Source: Mycobacterium sp. IS-1264
GTDB lineage: Bacteria > Actinomycetota > Actinomycetes > Mycobacteriales > Mycobacteriaceae
Assembly (NCBI RefSeq): GCF_001954195.1
Contig: NZ_MBES01000070.1
Location: 62,001 to 126,000, forward strand
Direction: 5' to 3'
Length of the DNA stretch: 64,000 nt
A program made the translations under genes and the position numbers. The notes under the pieces were generated by a model, which did no database searches, was not told where the DNA came from, and was given only the letters and a program-made list of their open reading frames with translations. Shown here in pieces: positions 53,501-60,876 of this stretch. How positions within the stretch are numbered: the first letter of the stretch is position 1; the number at the start of each line of letters is the position of its first letter.

Positions 53501-54475
53501 TCAGAAGTCCCAGTCCTCGTCCTCGGTGACGACGGCCTTGCCGATCACGTACGACGAGCCGGAGCCGGAGAAGAAATCGTGGTTCTCGTCGGCGTTGGGT
53601 GACAGCGCGGACAGGATGGCCGGGTTCACGTCCGTCTCGTCGCGGGGGAATAGCGCCTCGTAGCCGAGGTTCATCAGCGCCTTGTTGGCGTTGTAGCGCA
53701 GGAACTTCTTGACGTCCTCGGTCAGCCCGACCTCGTCGTAGAGGTCCTGGGTGTACTCCACCTCGTTGTCGTACAGCTCGAAGAGCAGTTCGTAGGTGTA
53801 GTCCTTGAGCTCGCCGCGCTTGACCTCGTCGACCAGCGCCAGGCCACGCTGGAACTTGTAGCCGATGTAGTAGCCGTGCACTGCCTCGTCGCGGATGATC
53901 AGCCGGATCATGTCGGCGGTGTTGGTCAGCTTGGCCCGGCTCGACCAGTACATCGGGAGATAGAACCCGGAGTAGAAGAGGAAGCTCTCCAGCAGCGTGG
54001 AGGCCACCTTGCGCTTGAGCGGCTCGTCGCCCTTGTAGTACTGCATGACGATCTCGGCCTTGCGCTGCAGGTTCGGGTTCTCCTCCGACCAGCGGAACGC
54101 GTCGTCGATCTCGGCGGTCGAGCACAGCGTCGAGAAGATGTTGCTGTAGCTGCGCGCGTGCACCGACTCCATGAACGCGATGTTGGTGTACACCGCCTCC
54201 TCGTGCGGGGTAAGCGCGTCGGGGATCAGGCTGACCGCCCCGACCGTGCCCTGGATGGTGTCCAGCAGCGTCAGGCCGGTGAAAACCCGCATGGTCATCT
54301 GCTTTTCGTGAGCCGTCAGCGTGCCCCAGGACGGGATGTCGTTGGACACCGGCACCTTCTCGGGCAGCCAGAAATTGCCGGTCAACCGATCCCAGACCTC
54401 GGCGTCTTTTTCGTCCTGCAGCCGGTTCCAGTTGATCGCCGAGACGCGGTCAATCAGCTTCAGTTTTTCGCTCAC
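53501..54475 (-). CDS. nrdF2: Class Ib ribonucleotide reductase beta subunit
   Basis: 324 residues from GTG. Metal-radical subunit that works with NrdE. Dinuclear metal ligands in NIAFMESVHARSY (EXXH) and IRDEAVHGYYIG (second EXXH); radical-transfer C-terminus ends GKAVVTEDEDWDF, matching the NrdE-binding tail. Here separated from nrdHIE by ~6 kb that includes accessory genes. A candidate NrdR box lies 49-64 bp upstream. Confidence 0.97.
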   Translation of the reverse strand: MSEKLKLIDRVSAINWNRLQDEKDAEVWDRLTGNFWLPEKVPVSNDIPSWGTLTAHEKQMTMRVFTGLTLLDTIQGTVGAVSLIPDALTPHEEAVYTNIAFMESVHARSYSNIFSTLCSTAEIDDAFRWSEENPNLQRKAEIVMQYYKGDEPLKRKVASTLLESFLFYSGFYLPMYWSSRAKLTNTADMIRLIIRDEAVHGYYIGYKFQRGLALVDEVKRGELKDYTYELLFELYDNEVEYTQDLYDEVGLTEDVKKFLRYNANKALMNLGYEALFPRDETDVNPAILSALSPNADENHDFFSGSGSSYVIGKAVVTEDEDWDF

Positions 54476-54523
54476 CAGAACCCCACTTCACCAGACGGTT
54501 TGCCTGCGGTACTCAGGCCTCAA

Positions 54524-54539
54524 ACACTACCCCTGGGGT
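54524..54539. promoter_or_regulatory. Candidate NrdR box upstream of nrdF2 (weak)
   Basis: ACACTACCCCTGGGGT matches the NrdR consensus ACACWATATCTWGTGT at 11 of 16 positions and shares AAACACTAC with the better site before nrdH at 63941-63956. Confidence 0.4.
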
Positions 54540-54594
54540 GCGACAACCCGCGGCAACACAAGACGTTGTGCTCGCGTGTCGCGGCCTCCCGGGT

Positions 54595-54656
54595 CGCCGA
54601 GCGTGTAGTCATGGCGACAAACCGGCCGAAATCTCGCGCTGGGTACACGTTCGGCG
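54595..54656. repeat. Dispersed inverted repeat, copy C
   Basis: Outer arms CGCCGAGCGTGTA and, read from the other strand, CGCCGAACGTGTA match at 12 of 13 positions. Same family as 5844-5901 and 12184-12245. It lies 12 bp after the stop of the TetR gene (54669) and upstream of nrdF2, both on the minus strand. Confidence 0.7.
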
Positions 54657-54668
54657 CTTAGGCAAGCG

Positions 54669-55283
54669 CTAATCCAGTCCCGCCTTGCGCAACGTGTGGG
54701 TGAGGCCATCCTCCAGCGCGCTCAGCGCCATGTCGGTCAGCCGGCCCAGGTCGTCGATGTCGTGCTCGTCTTTGGCCATCCATGCCTCCAGTGCGACGAA
54801 CACCGCGGTCGCCAGGCTGTGCGCCGCGATGTCGGCGATCATGGCCCCATCGGCCGTCGGTGCCGATCGTTCGTGGATGAAGCGCGCGATCTCGTCGGCG
54901 ACCTGATCGCGCATCCGTCGAATGTGTGTGGTGATGATGTCCTGATCCAGGTCGCGCGATCGGATGGTGGCAGCCTCGCGGACCATCGCGAAGTCAAAAG
55001 GGAAGGCGTCCACTGCTTTTCGCACCGACGCCGTGATGGGCTCGCCGTGCGGGCGCAGCGCCAACGCGCGGGCGAACCATTCGAAGCCGATGTCGTAGTC
55101 GGCGAATATCACCGCGTGCTTGGACGGGAAGTGCCGATAGAAGGTTCGCTCGGTCACCCCGACATCGCCGGCGATGTCGGCGACGCTGGTTTGGTGCACG
55201 CCGTCGGCGACGAAACGCTTCATCGCCGCGTGCAACAACGCCTGACGCGTGCGCTGCCTACGCGATTCCACGCCTGACAGCAT
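54669..55283 (-). CDS. TetR-family regulator divergent from FAD oxidoreductase
   Basis: 204 residues from ATG at 55283 (MLSGVESRRQRTRQ). Helix-turn-helix TSVADIAGDVGVTERTFYRHF at ~30-52 (SVADIAGDVGV and TERTFYRHFPSK) and a ligand-binding domain. Two copies of ATGTC-N6-GAC(AT) lie between it and the divergent oxidoreductase, so it very probably controls that promoter and its own. No H37Rv counterpart at this place in my recollection. Confidence 0.85.
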   Translation of the reverse strand: MLSGVESRRQRTRQALLHAAMKRFVADGVHQTSVADIAGDVGVTERTFYRHFPSKHAVIFADYDIGFEWFARALALRPHGEPITASVRKAVDAFPFDFAMVREAATIRSRDLDQDIITTHIRRMRDQVADEIARFIHERSAPTADGAMIADIAAHSLATAVFVALEAWMAKDEHDIDDLGRLTDMALSALEDGLTHTLRKAGLD

Positions 55284-55291
55284 GCCACAAA

Positions 55292-55327
55292 ATGTCACCA
55301 TTGACGCAAATATGTCATATGCGACAT
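55292..55327. promoter_or_regulatory. Paired TetR operators ATGTC-N6-GAC
   Basis: Site 1: ATGTC at 55292-55296, six bases, GACGC. Site 2: ATGTC at 55312-55316, six bases, GACAT (perfect 5 bp arms). The sites begin 20 bp apart, two helical turns, in the 82 bp between the divergent tetR and oxidoreductase starts. Confidence 0.65.
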
Positions 55328-55365
55328 TGTGCGTTCAGATGCGCTCACCACCCCAAGGAGTCACC

Positions 55366-56946
55366 ATGGCGGACTACGACGCGATCGTCATCGGGGCCGG
55401 TCACAACGGCCTGGTTGCCGCGAACGTGCTGGCTAAGAGCGGCGCGAAAGTCCTTGTGCTGGAACGGGCGCACTTCCTCGGCGGGATGGCCGCGACGCGC
55501 GAACTCTTCGACGGCTACAAGCACAGCGTCGGCGCCTGGGCGGTGTTGATCTGGCGCCAGGAGATGACCGAGCGCCTAGAGCTGACCAAGTGGGGCTTCG
55601 AGCTGATGGACCAGTGGACGTCGACGTGCACCTTCGGCGAGCCCGGGGACACCCCGTTCGTGATGTACAACGACCTCGAACGCATGGCCCGCCACCTGCT
55701 CGACGATCACGGCGCCGAAACCGCGGCGGCGCTGGGCGGCTTGTTCGCCCACATCGGCCGGTTCGCACCGTATTTCGTCGACTCGGCGTTCGGTCCCCCG
55801 CTGGACATCATCGAGGTGATCGCCGCGCAGCCCACGGCCGAGGACCGCCACGACTTCGCCCAGATGTGGTACGGCAGCACCATGGACACGGTCCGCCGGT
55901 TCCTCGCGCCCGACCAAGCCCGTTGCATCCAGGGCTCGCTGGCCGCGATGTCCATCGACGCGTTCGACGGCGGCCCCTGGACCCCGGGCTCGAACGCGTC
56001 GACGCTGTATCACTACCTGATCGGCGGCGGCAACGTGGAATACATCATGCCCCGCGGCGGCATCGGCTCGCTCAGCACGGCGCTGTGCCGGCGCGCCGAA
56101 TCGCTGGGCGCCGAGGTGCAGCTCAAACAGCACGTCAAGCATATCCTGGTGACCGATGGGCGCGCCTCCGGGGTCGAATTGCGCGACGGCACAACGATTT
56201 CGGCCGACGTCGTGCTATCCTCGCTCGACCCGTACACCACCTTCGTGAATCTCGCTGGCGCGCAACACTTTCCGCCCGACTACATCCGGAAGATCAAGGA
56301 AATCAACTTTAATCTCGGATACATCCAGGCGCACCTGACGATCGACCAGGCGCCCCAGTGGATCGAGCGGTTGCAGCCGTTCATGCACGACAACGGACAA
56401 TGGTGTCCGACCGTCGCGTACGCGCCATCACCGGAATACATCAGCGACGCGTGGGAGCAGTACCGCAAGGGCCAGCTTCCCGACGCCCCGCCCACCTACC
56501 TGTACATCCCCAGCATGGTCGACTCGTCGCTGGCGCCCGAAGGCAAGCACAGCGCAACGATTTTCACGCCCTACTTCCCGACCGGGCTCGACGCCGACGA
56601 AAACCGAAGCTGGAAAGAGCAATACGCCGACACCTGCGTGCGAATCTTCGACACGTTCGCGCCCGGCTTCGCCGACTCCGTCACCAACCGGGTCGTGTTC
56701 TCCAACCGCTACTTCGGCAGCACCTTCAGCGCGCACGCCGGCGACTACTCGCATGGCCTGCTGCAGCCCAACCAGTTGTGGACCGGCCGCGTCGTCGAGG
56801 GAGCCGACAAGTTCGCCACGCCGGTCGACGGCCTCTTCTTGTGCGGCCAGTGCACCCACCCAGGCCCGGGTGTGACCGGCATCCCCGGGTGGAACGGCGC
56901 GGAAGCGGCCCTCCAGCGCCTCGACGCCCGCATCGGACAGACCTAG
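55366..56946 (+). CDS. FAD-dependent phytoene desaturase-like oxidoreductase
   Basis: 526 residues from ATG at 55366; AAGGAG 5 bases upstream fixes this start. N-terminal FAD site IGAGHNGLVAANVLAKSGAK (~8-27) and LERAHFLGGMAATRE; C-terminal CGQCTHPGPGVTGIPGWNG typical of the PYROXD2/phytoene desaturase branch. Likely oxidises or isomerises a polyunsaturated or steroid-like substrate. Controlled by the divergent TetR. Followed after 34 bp by the SRPBCC-tetR pair. Confidence 0.85.
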   Translation: MADYDAIVIGAGHNGLVAANVLAKSGAKVLVLERAHFLGGMAATRELFDGYKHSVGAWAVLIWRQEMTERLELTKWGFELMDQWTSTCTFGEPGDTPFVMYNDLERMARHLLDDHGAETAAALGGLFAHIGRFAPYFVDSAFGPPLDIIEVIAAQPTAEDRHDFAQMWYGSTMDTVRRFLAPDQARCIQGSLAAMSIDAFDGGPWTPGSNASTLYHYLIGGGNVEYIMPRGGIGSLSTALCRRAESLGAEVQLKQHVKHILVTDGRASGVELRDGTTISADVVLSSLDPYTTFVNLAGAQHFPPDYIRKIKEINFNLGYIQAHLTIDQAPQWIERLQPFMHDNGQWCPTVAYAPSPEYISDAWEQYRKGQLPDAPPTYLYIPSMVDSSLAPEGKHSATIFTPYFPTGLDADENRSWKEQYADTCVRIFDTFAPGFADSVTNRVVFSNRYFGSTFSAHAGDYSHGLLQPNQLWTGRVVEGADKFATPVDGLFLCGQCTHPGPGVTGIPGWNGAEAALQRLDARIGQT

Positions 56947-56964
56947 GCAAAGCCCGACACCCAG

Positions 56965-56982
56965 ATGTACCATTTGGTACAT
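56965..56982. promoter_or_regulatory. 18 bp palindrome overlapping an SRPBCC start codon
   Basis: ATGTACCATTTGGTACAT has 8 bp perfect arms around TT. Its last two bases are the first two of the ATG at 56981. TACCAT inside it ends 7 bases before that ATG, the spacing of a -10 box for a leaderless transcript. A repressor here would cover both promoter and start. Confidence 0.75.
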
Positions 56983-57427
56983 GTTTAACGAGGACGCCAT
57001 CGAGATCGACGCGCCGCCGCAGTTGGTATGGGAGGTCTTCAGCGACGTCGAGCACTGGCCCGACTGGACCGCCTCGGTGACGTCGCTGGTCGGGCAGGAC
57101 GGACCCGCTCTGGCCGTAGGCAGGCGGTTCGCGATCAAGCAGCCCGGCATGCAGAAGCTGGTCTGGCAGGTCACCGAGATCGAACCCGGCACGTCCTGGA
57201 CGTGGGTGCAGCGCTCCCCCGGCTCACTGGTGACCGCGCGCCACTTCGTGACCGCCCAACCCGGCAGCCGCACCCTGGTGCGCCAGCAGCTCGACCAGCG
57301 GGGTCCACTCGGCGCGCTCGTCGGGCGGCTGATGGTCAAGAAGACCAAGCGCTTCCTGCAACTCGAGGCCCAGGGCCTCAAGGCGCGGTCTGAACAGCTC
57401 AGCCGCGCCGATGGCCCGCACTCCTGA
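56981..57427 (+). CDS. SRPBCC/polyketide cyclase-like protein, probably leaderless
   Basis: 148 residues with the SRPBCC fold: IEIDAPPQLVWEVFSDVEHW, DWTASVTSLV, WTWVQRSPGSLVTARH. No ribosome site precedes the ATG, while a -10-like TACCAT is correctly placed for a leaderless mRNA. It overlaps the following tetR by 17 bp, so both are one unit under the palindrome at 56965. Ligand unknown; the neighbouring flavoprotein suggests a lipophilic substrate or cofactor. Confidence 0.83.
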   Translation: MFNEDAIEIDAPPQLVWEVFSDVEHWPDWTASVTSLVGQDGPALAVGRRFAIKQPGMQKLVWQVTEIEPGTSWTWVQRSPGSLVTARHFVTAQPGSRTLVRQQLDQRGPLGALVGRLMVKKTKRFLQLEAQGLKARSEQLSRADGPHS

Positions 57428-57953
57428 CTCACAGCGGCGCCGGCAGCTGCTCGACGCACTGATCGAGGATTTCGCGGCGAACGGCATCGGCGACCGGTCG
57501 CTGCGCGACGTGGCCGCCGCGGTCGGCACCAGTCATCGAATGCTGTTGCACCACTTCGGGTCTCGAGAGGATCTGTTGGTGGCGGTCGTCGAGGAGGTCG
57601 AGCGCCGGCAGATGGCTCTCGTCCCCGGGCTGCCGGTGAATCCGGCCGAAGGCTTCGCGGCGATGTGGGCCGACCTCCGCCGCCCCGAATTGCGTCAGCT
57701 AGAGCGGCTCTTCTTCGAGTGCTACGCGCGGGCGGCCCAAGGCGAAAAGCCGTTCACGCGCATGATTCCCGGCGCCGTCGACGACTGGCTGCGCGAGGTC
57801 GAGGCCTCCGCCGATGTGCCCTACGACGGCGCGATGGCAAGGCTCGGGCTCGCGGTCACTCGTGGCCTGCTGCTGGATCTGGTGGCCACGAACGACGACG
57901 CCGCGGTGGATGCGGCTGCGAAAGCCTTCTCAGAGCTACTAGGCCGCGATTAA
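57411..57953 (+). CDS. TetR-family regulator of the SRPBCC unit
   Basis: 180 residues. Helix-turn-helix near the start (RSLRDVAAAVGTSHRMLLHHF region, residues ~27-47: LRDVAAAVGTSHRML) and an all-helical ligand domain. Overlaps the SRPBCC gene by 17 bp on the same strand. Likely repressor at the palindrome 56965-56982. It converges on the universal stress protein gene (8 bp gap). Confidence 0.83.
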   Translation: MARTPDSQRRRQLLDALIEDFAANGIGDRSLRDVAAAVGTSHRMLLHHFGSREDLLVAVVEEVERRQMALVPGLPVNPAEGFAAMWADLRRPELRQLERLFFECYARAAQGEKPFTRMIPGAVDDWLREVEASADVPYDGAMARLGLAVTRGLLLDLVATNDDAAVDAAAKAFSELLGRD

Positions 57954-57961
57954 CGAGTGCT

Positions 57962-58420
57962 TCAGCCGGTGGTGTGGACGATCAGCACGTCGGTCTTGGA
58001 CCTGCGGGAGACCTCGGATGGGACTGATCCCAGCAGCCGCCCGGCGACGCTGCTGAGCCCGACGTTGCCGACGACCAGCAGGTCGGCATCGACGTCCTCG
58101 GCGAGCTGCACCAGCGCGTTGATGGGGGCGCCGACGATCGACTTCTCCTCCACGTTCCGGGCCCCGGCTTGATGCGCGCGCTCCCTGGCGTTCTGCAGGA
58201 TCGCGTAGTAGGGGGCCTCGCGGACCGTCCGGTAGTCCTGGCCGTGGTCGCTCCCGGGCGGGATGGCGTAGCGGCCCTTTTCTTCCGGGACGGGAAGGTG
58301 GGCCGTCGCAACGATCAATTTCGCGCCGTTGTCCGCAGCGATCGCGGCCGCGCGCTCCACCGCTCGCAGCGACGAGTCCGAGCCATCGGTGCCGACCACG
58401 ACGGTCTGATAGGCGCTCAT
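57962..58420 (-). CDS. Universal stress protein (UspA family)
   Basis: 152 residues, single USP domain. ATP-binding signature G-2x-G-9x-G-S is complete in GNVGLSSVAGRLLGS, and VVVGTDGSDSSLRAVERAA begins the fold. ATP-binding USPs in mycobacteria respond to hypoxia or nitric oxide; no DosR box was searched reliably. Upstream spacing 31 bp from the monooxygenase stop. Confidence 0.9.
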   Translation of the reverse strand: MSAYQTVVVGTDGSDSSLRAVERAAAIAADNGAKLIVATAHLPVPEEKGRYAIPPGSDHGQDYRTVREAPYYAILQNARERAHQAGARNVEEKSIVGAPINALVQLAEDVDADLLVVGNVGLSSVAGRLLGSVPSEVSRRSKTDVLIVHTTG

Positions 58421-58451
58421 AAGCCTCCTAGCGTAAAGCGCGGTTCCCCTA

Positions 58452-59996
58452 CTAGGAAGCCTGAACTCGGCTTCTGCCTACCTTGCCCACGCCGAAGAAC
58501 TGGTATTCCGCCGGTTTGACCGAACGGGTCGCCATCCAGTACTGCCACGTGTAGCCACCCCAGAGCACGGTGTTCTTGCCGTGCTCGTCGAGGTACCAGC
58601 TGCTGCACCCGCCGGTGTTCCATACCGAGTCGGCGAGCTTGCTCTGCAGCTCGTCGTTGAAGCGGTCCTGCGCTTCGCGGGTCGGCGCCAGCGCCTGCGC
58701 GCCCATCTTGTCGCATTTCGCGATCGCGTCGGCGACGTAGCGGATCTGCGATTCGATCATGAACACCACGGAGTTGTGGCCCAGCCCCGTATTCGGTCCC
58801 AGCAGGAAGAACAGGTTGGGCACGTCGGCGACGGTGATGCCGCGATGCGCACCGATGCCCTCGCGGTTCCAGCGATCGACCAAGTCTTCGCCGTGCTGCC
58901 CCTTGATCTGGACGTAGGTGTAGGAGTCGGTGACGTGGAAGCCGGTGGCGTACACGATCACGTCGGCCCGGTGTTCGGCGCCGTCCGCGGTGACGATCCC
59001 GTCGCGCGTGATGCGGGTGATGCCGTCGGTGATCAGTTTGGTCTTCGGGTCCGCGACGGCGCCATAGTAGGTGGAGGAGTTCAGGATTCGCTTGCAACCG
59101 ATGCGGTACTTGGGCGTGAGCTTGCGGCGCAGCTCACGGTCTTTCACCGAGCGCCAAATGTTCCACTTGCAATACGCCTCAATGAATTTCAGCGCATTGG
59201 GGCGCTTGGTCATGCCGAACGCCAGCGCCTCCTGCCCCCAGTAGATCGCCAGGCGCACCAGCGGACGAAGCCCGGGGACGTTTTCCATCGCCGTGCGCAG
59301 CGCCGACGGGATCTCGGGGTTCGAGCGCGGCACCACCCACGGCGGGGTGCGTTGGTAGAGCTGAAGCTCGGCGACCTGCCCGACGATCTCGGGCACGATC
59401 TGGATGGCGCTGGCTCCGGTCCCGATGATCGCCACCCGCTTGCCGGTCAGGTCGACGCTGTGATCCCACTCCGCGGAATGGAAAGCGGGACCGGCGAATT
59501 CGTCGCGACCCTCGATGTCGGGGAAGGACGGAATGTGCAACGCGCCGGCCCCCGAGACCAGGAATTGGGCGACGTATTCGCGCCCGTCGGCGGTGAACAC
59601 GTGCCAGCGGTACTCGTCGTCGTCCCAATAGGCGCGATCGACCAGGGAGTTGAATTCGATGAAGCGACGCAGGCCGTACTTCTCGGTGACTCCCTTGAGG
59701 TAGTCCCAGATCTCGGGCTGATACGAGAACGGGTTCTTCCAGTCCGGCTTGGGCTCGAAGGAGAACGAGTACAGGTGCGACGGGATGTCACACGCGCAGC
59801 CCGGATAGCTGTTGTCACGCCAGGTGCCGCCGACGTCGTCGGCCTTTTCCAGGATGACGAAGTCCACGCTCTGCTGCTGCAGCGCGATGGCCATGCCCAA
59901 ACCGGAGAACCCGGTCCCGATGATGAGGACACGGGTATGCACGGGCGGCTGGTCGGACTGCGGCCGCAGATCGGCTTCGGTTACGACATCGGTCAT
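58452..59996 (-). CDS. Baeyer-Villiger-type flavin monooxygenase (Rv3049c-like)
   Basis: 514 residues. Two Rossmann motifs (GTGFSG at 27-32, GTGASAIQIV at ~190) and between them the Baeyer-Villiger fingerprint FXGXXXHXXXW, seen as FAGPAFHSAEW. NADPH/FAD oxygenation of a ketone or aldehyde (FAD after VGGTWRDNSYPGCACD). In other mycobacteria related enzymes activate thioamide drugs. Possibly under control of TetR at 60099-60842; an ATACCC-N8-GGGTAT palindrome lies 31 bp upstream of its start. Confidence 0.9.
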   Translation of the reverse strand: MTDVVTEADLRPQSDQPPVHTRVLIIGTGFSGLGMAIALQQQSVDFVILEKADDVGGTWRDNSYPGCACDIPSHLYSFSFEPKPDWKNPFSYQPEIWDYLKGVTEKYGLRRFIEFNSLVDRAYWDDDEYRWHVFTADGREYVAQFLVSGAGALHIPSFPDIEGRDEFAGPAFHSAEWDHSVDLTGKRVAIIGTGASAIQIVPEIVGQVAELQLYQRTPPWVVPRSNPEIPSALRTAMENVPGLRPLVRLAIYWGQEALAFGMTKRPNALKFIEAYCKWNIWRSVKDRELRRKLTPKYRIGCKRILNSSTYYGAVADPKTKLITDGITRITRDGIVTADGAEHRADVIVYATGFHVTDSYTYVQIKGQHGEDLVDRWNREGIGAHRGITVADVPNLFFLLGPNTGLGHNSVVFMIESQIRYVADAIAKCDKMGAQALAPTREAQDRFNDELQSKLADSVWNTGGCSSWYLDEHGKNTVLWGGYTWQYWMATRSVKPAEYQFFGVGKVGRSRVQAS

Positions 59997-60026
59997 GGCG
60001 GATCGGGTCTTCCTTTAGCTAACGCA

Positions 60027-60046
60027 ATACCCAGTACCCAGGGTAT
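60027..60046. promoter_or_regulatory. Palindrome upstream of the monooxygenase gene
   Basis: ATACCC-N8-GGGTAT, 6 bp perfect arms, in the 102 bp between the monooxygenase start and the TetR stop. Candidate operator for the neighbouring TetR. Confidence 0.45.
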
Positions 60047-60098
60047 CGGATAAGGCGAGTGTTATCGACGGCCGTGGCGATGTCAACGTCGCGGCCGC

Positions 60099-60842
60099 TC
60101 AGCTGGCGGCCGGCTTGCTGGGCACGGCGCTGTGAATCGGCTGGTCGGGGTCCATCGTGATGCCCAGCGCCTCGGCGGTGCCGACGATGACCCCCATCAT
60201 GATGGTGGTCAGGTGGGCCACGAATTGTTCGCGCGGCATGCGTCGCGGGCTGTCGGCATCGGGGCCCAACCACCACTCGGTGGCCGACGCGGCCGATCCG
60301 AAGGCCGCGTGTCCGGCCAGTTCGATCGCTGCGTGGTCCAGCTCCATCTCGCGGAGCTCGTTGTCGAACATGTCGGCCATGGCCAGAGTGATCCCGCGGC
60401 CCTCATCGAGGATCTTGGGGCTCGCGGCGGAACGGCCCTGGATGAAGACCCGCAGCACGTTCGGGTGTTTGTCGACGAGGTTGACGTACTCCTCGACGCT
60501 GCGCTGGATCACTTCGCGCGCCGAATCGGTTTTCAGGTCGATCGACGGGAAGATCGCCGCCCACAGCATGTCGCGCAGGCGCTGCCCGATCGCCTCGAAC
60601 AGGTCGGACTTGTCGTGGAAGTGCCGGTAGATCTTCGGCTTGGCGGTGCCGGCCTCCTCGGCGATTTCCCGCACGCTGAGCTCGGGCCCGAGGCGGTCGA
60701 TGGCGCGGAAGGCGGCGTCGACGATCTCGCCGCGCACCTTCTTGCGGTGCTCGCGCCAGCGTTCGCTGCGCGCGTCGACCTTGCGCCCGGGCTTCACGCT
60801 CGGGTGCGGCGGTCGGGGAATTCTCACCACGTCATGCACCAT
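60099..60842 (-). CDS. TetR-family regulator (Rv3050c-like)
   Basis: 247 residues. Basic N-terminal extension (PPHPSVKPGRKVDARSERWR), helix-turn-helix LSVREIAEEAGTAKPKIYRHF (~55-75), long ligand domain. Same strand and directly upstream of the Baeyer-Villiger monooxygenase gene, the usual arrangement for local control. 34 bp downstream of nrdE. Conserved in the H37Rv order. Confidence 0.88.
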   Translation of the reverse strand: MVHDVVRIPRPPHPSVKPGRKVDARSERWREHRKKVRGEIVDAAFRAIDRLGPELSVREIAEEAGTAKPKIYRHFHDKSDLFEAIGQRLRDMLWAAIFPSIDLKTDSAREVIQRSVEEYVNLVDKHPNVLRVFIQGRSAASPKILDEGRGITLAMADMFDNELREMELDHAAIELAGHAAFGSAASATEWWLGPDADSPRRMPREQFVAHLTTIMMGVIVGTAEALGITMDPDQPIHSAVPSKPAAS

Positions 60843-60876
60843 ACCGCGTGGGAGCCGCTGACCTGGGCAGACCGGG

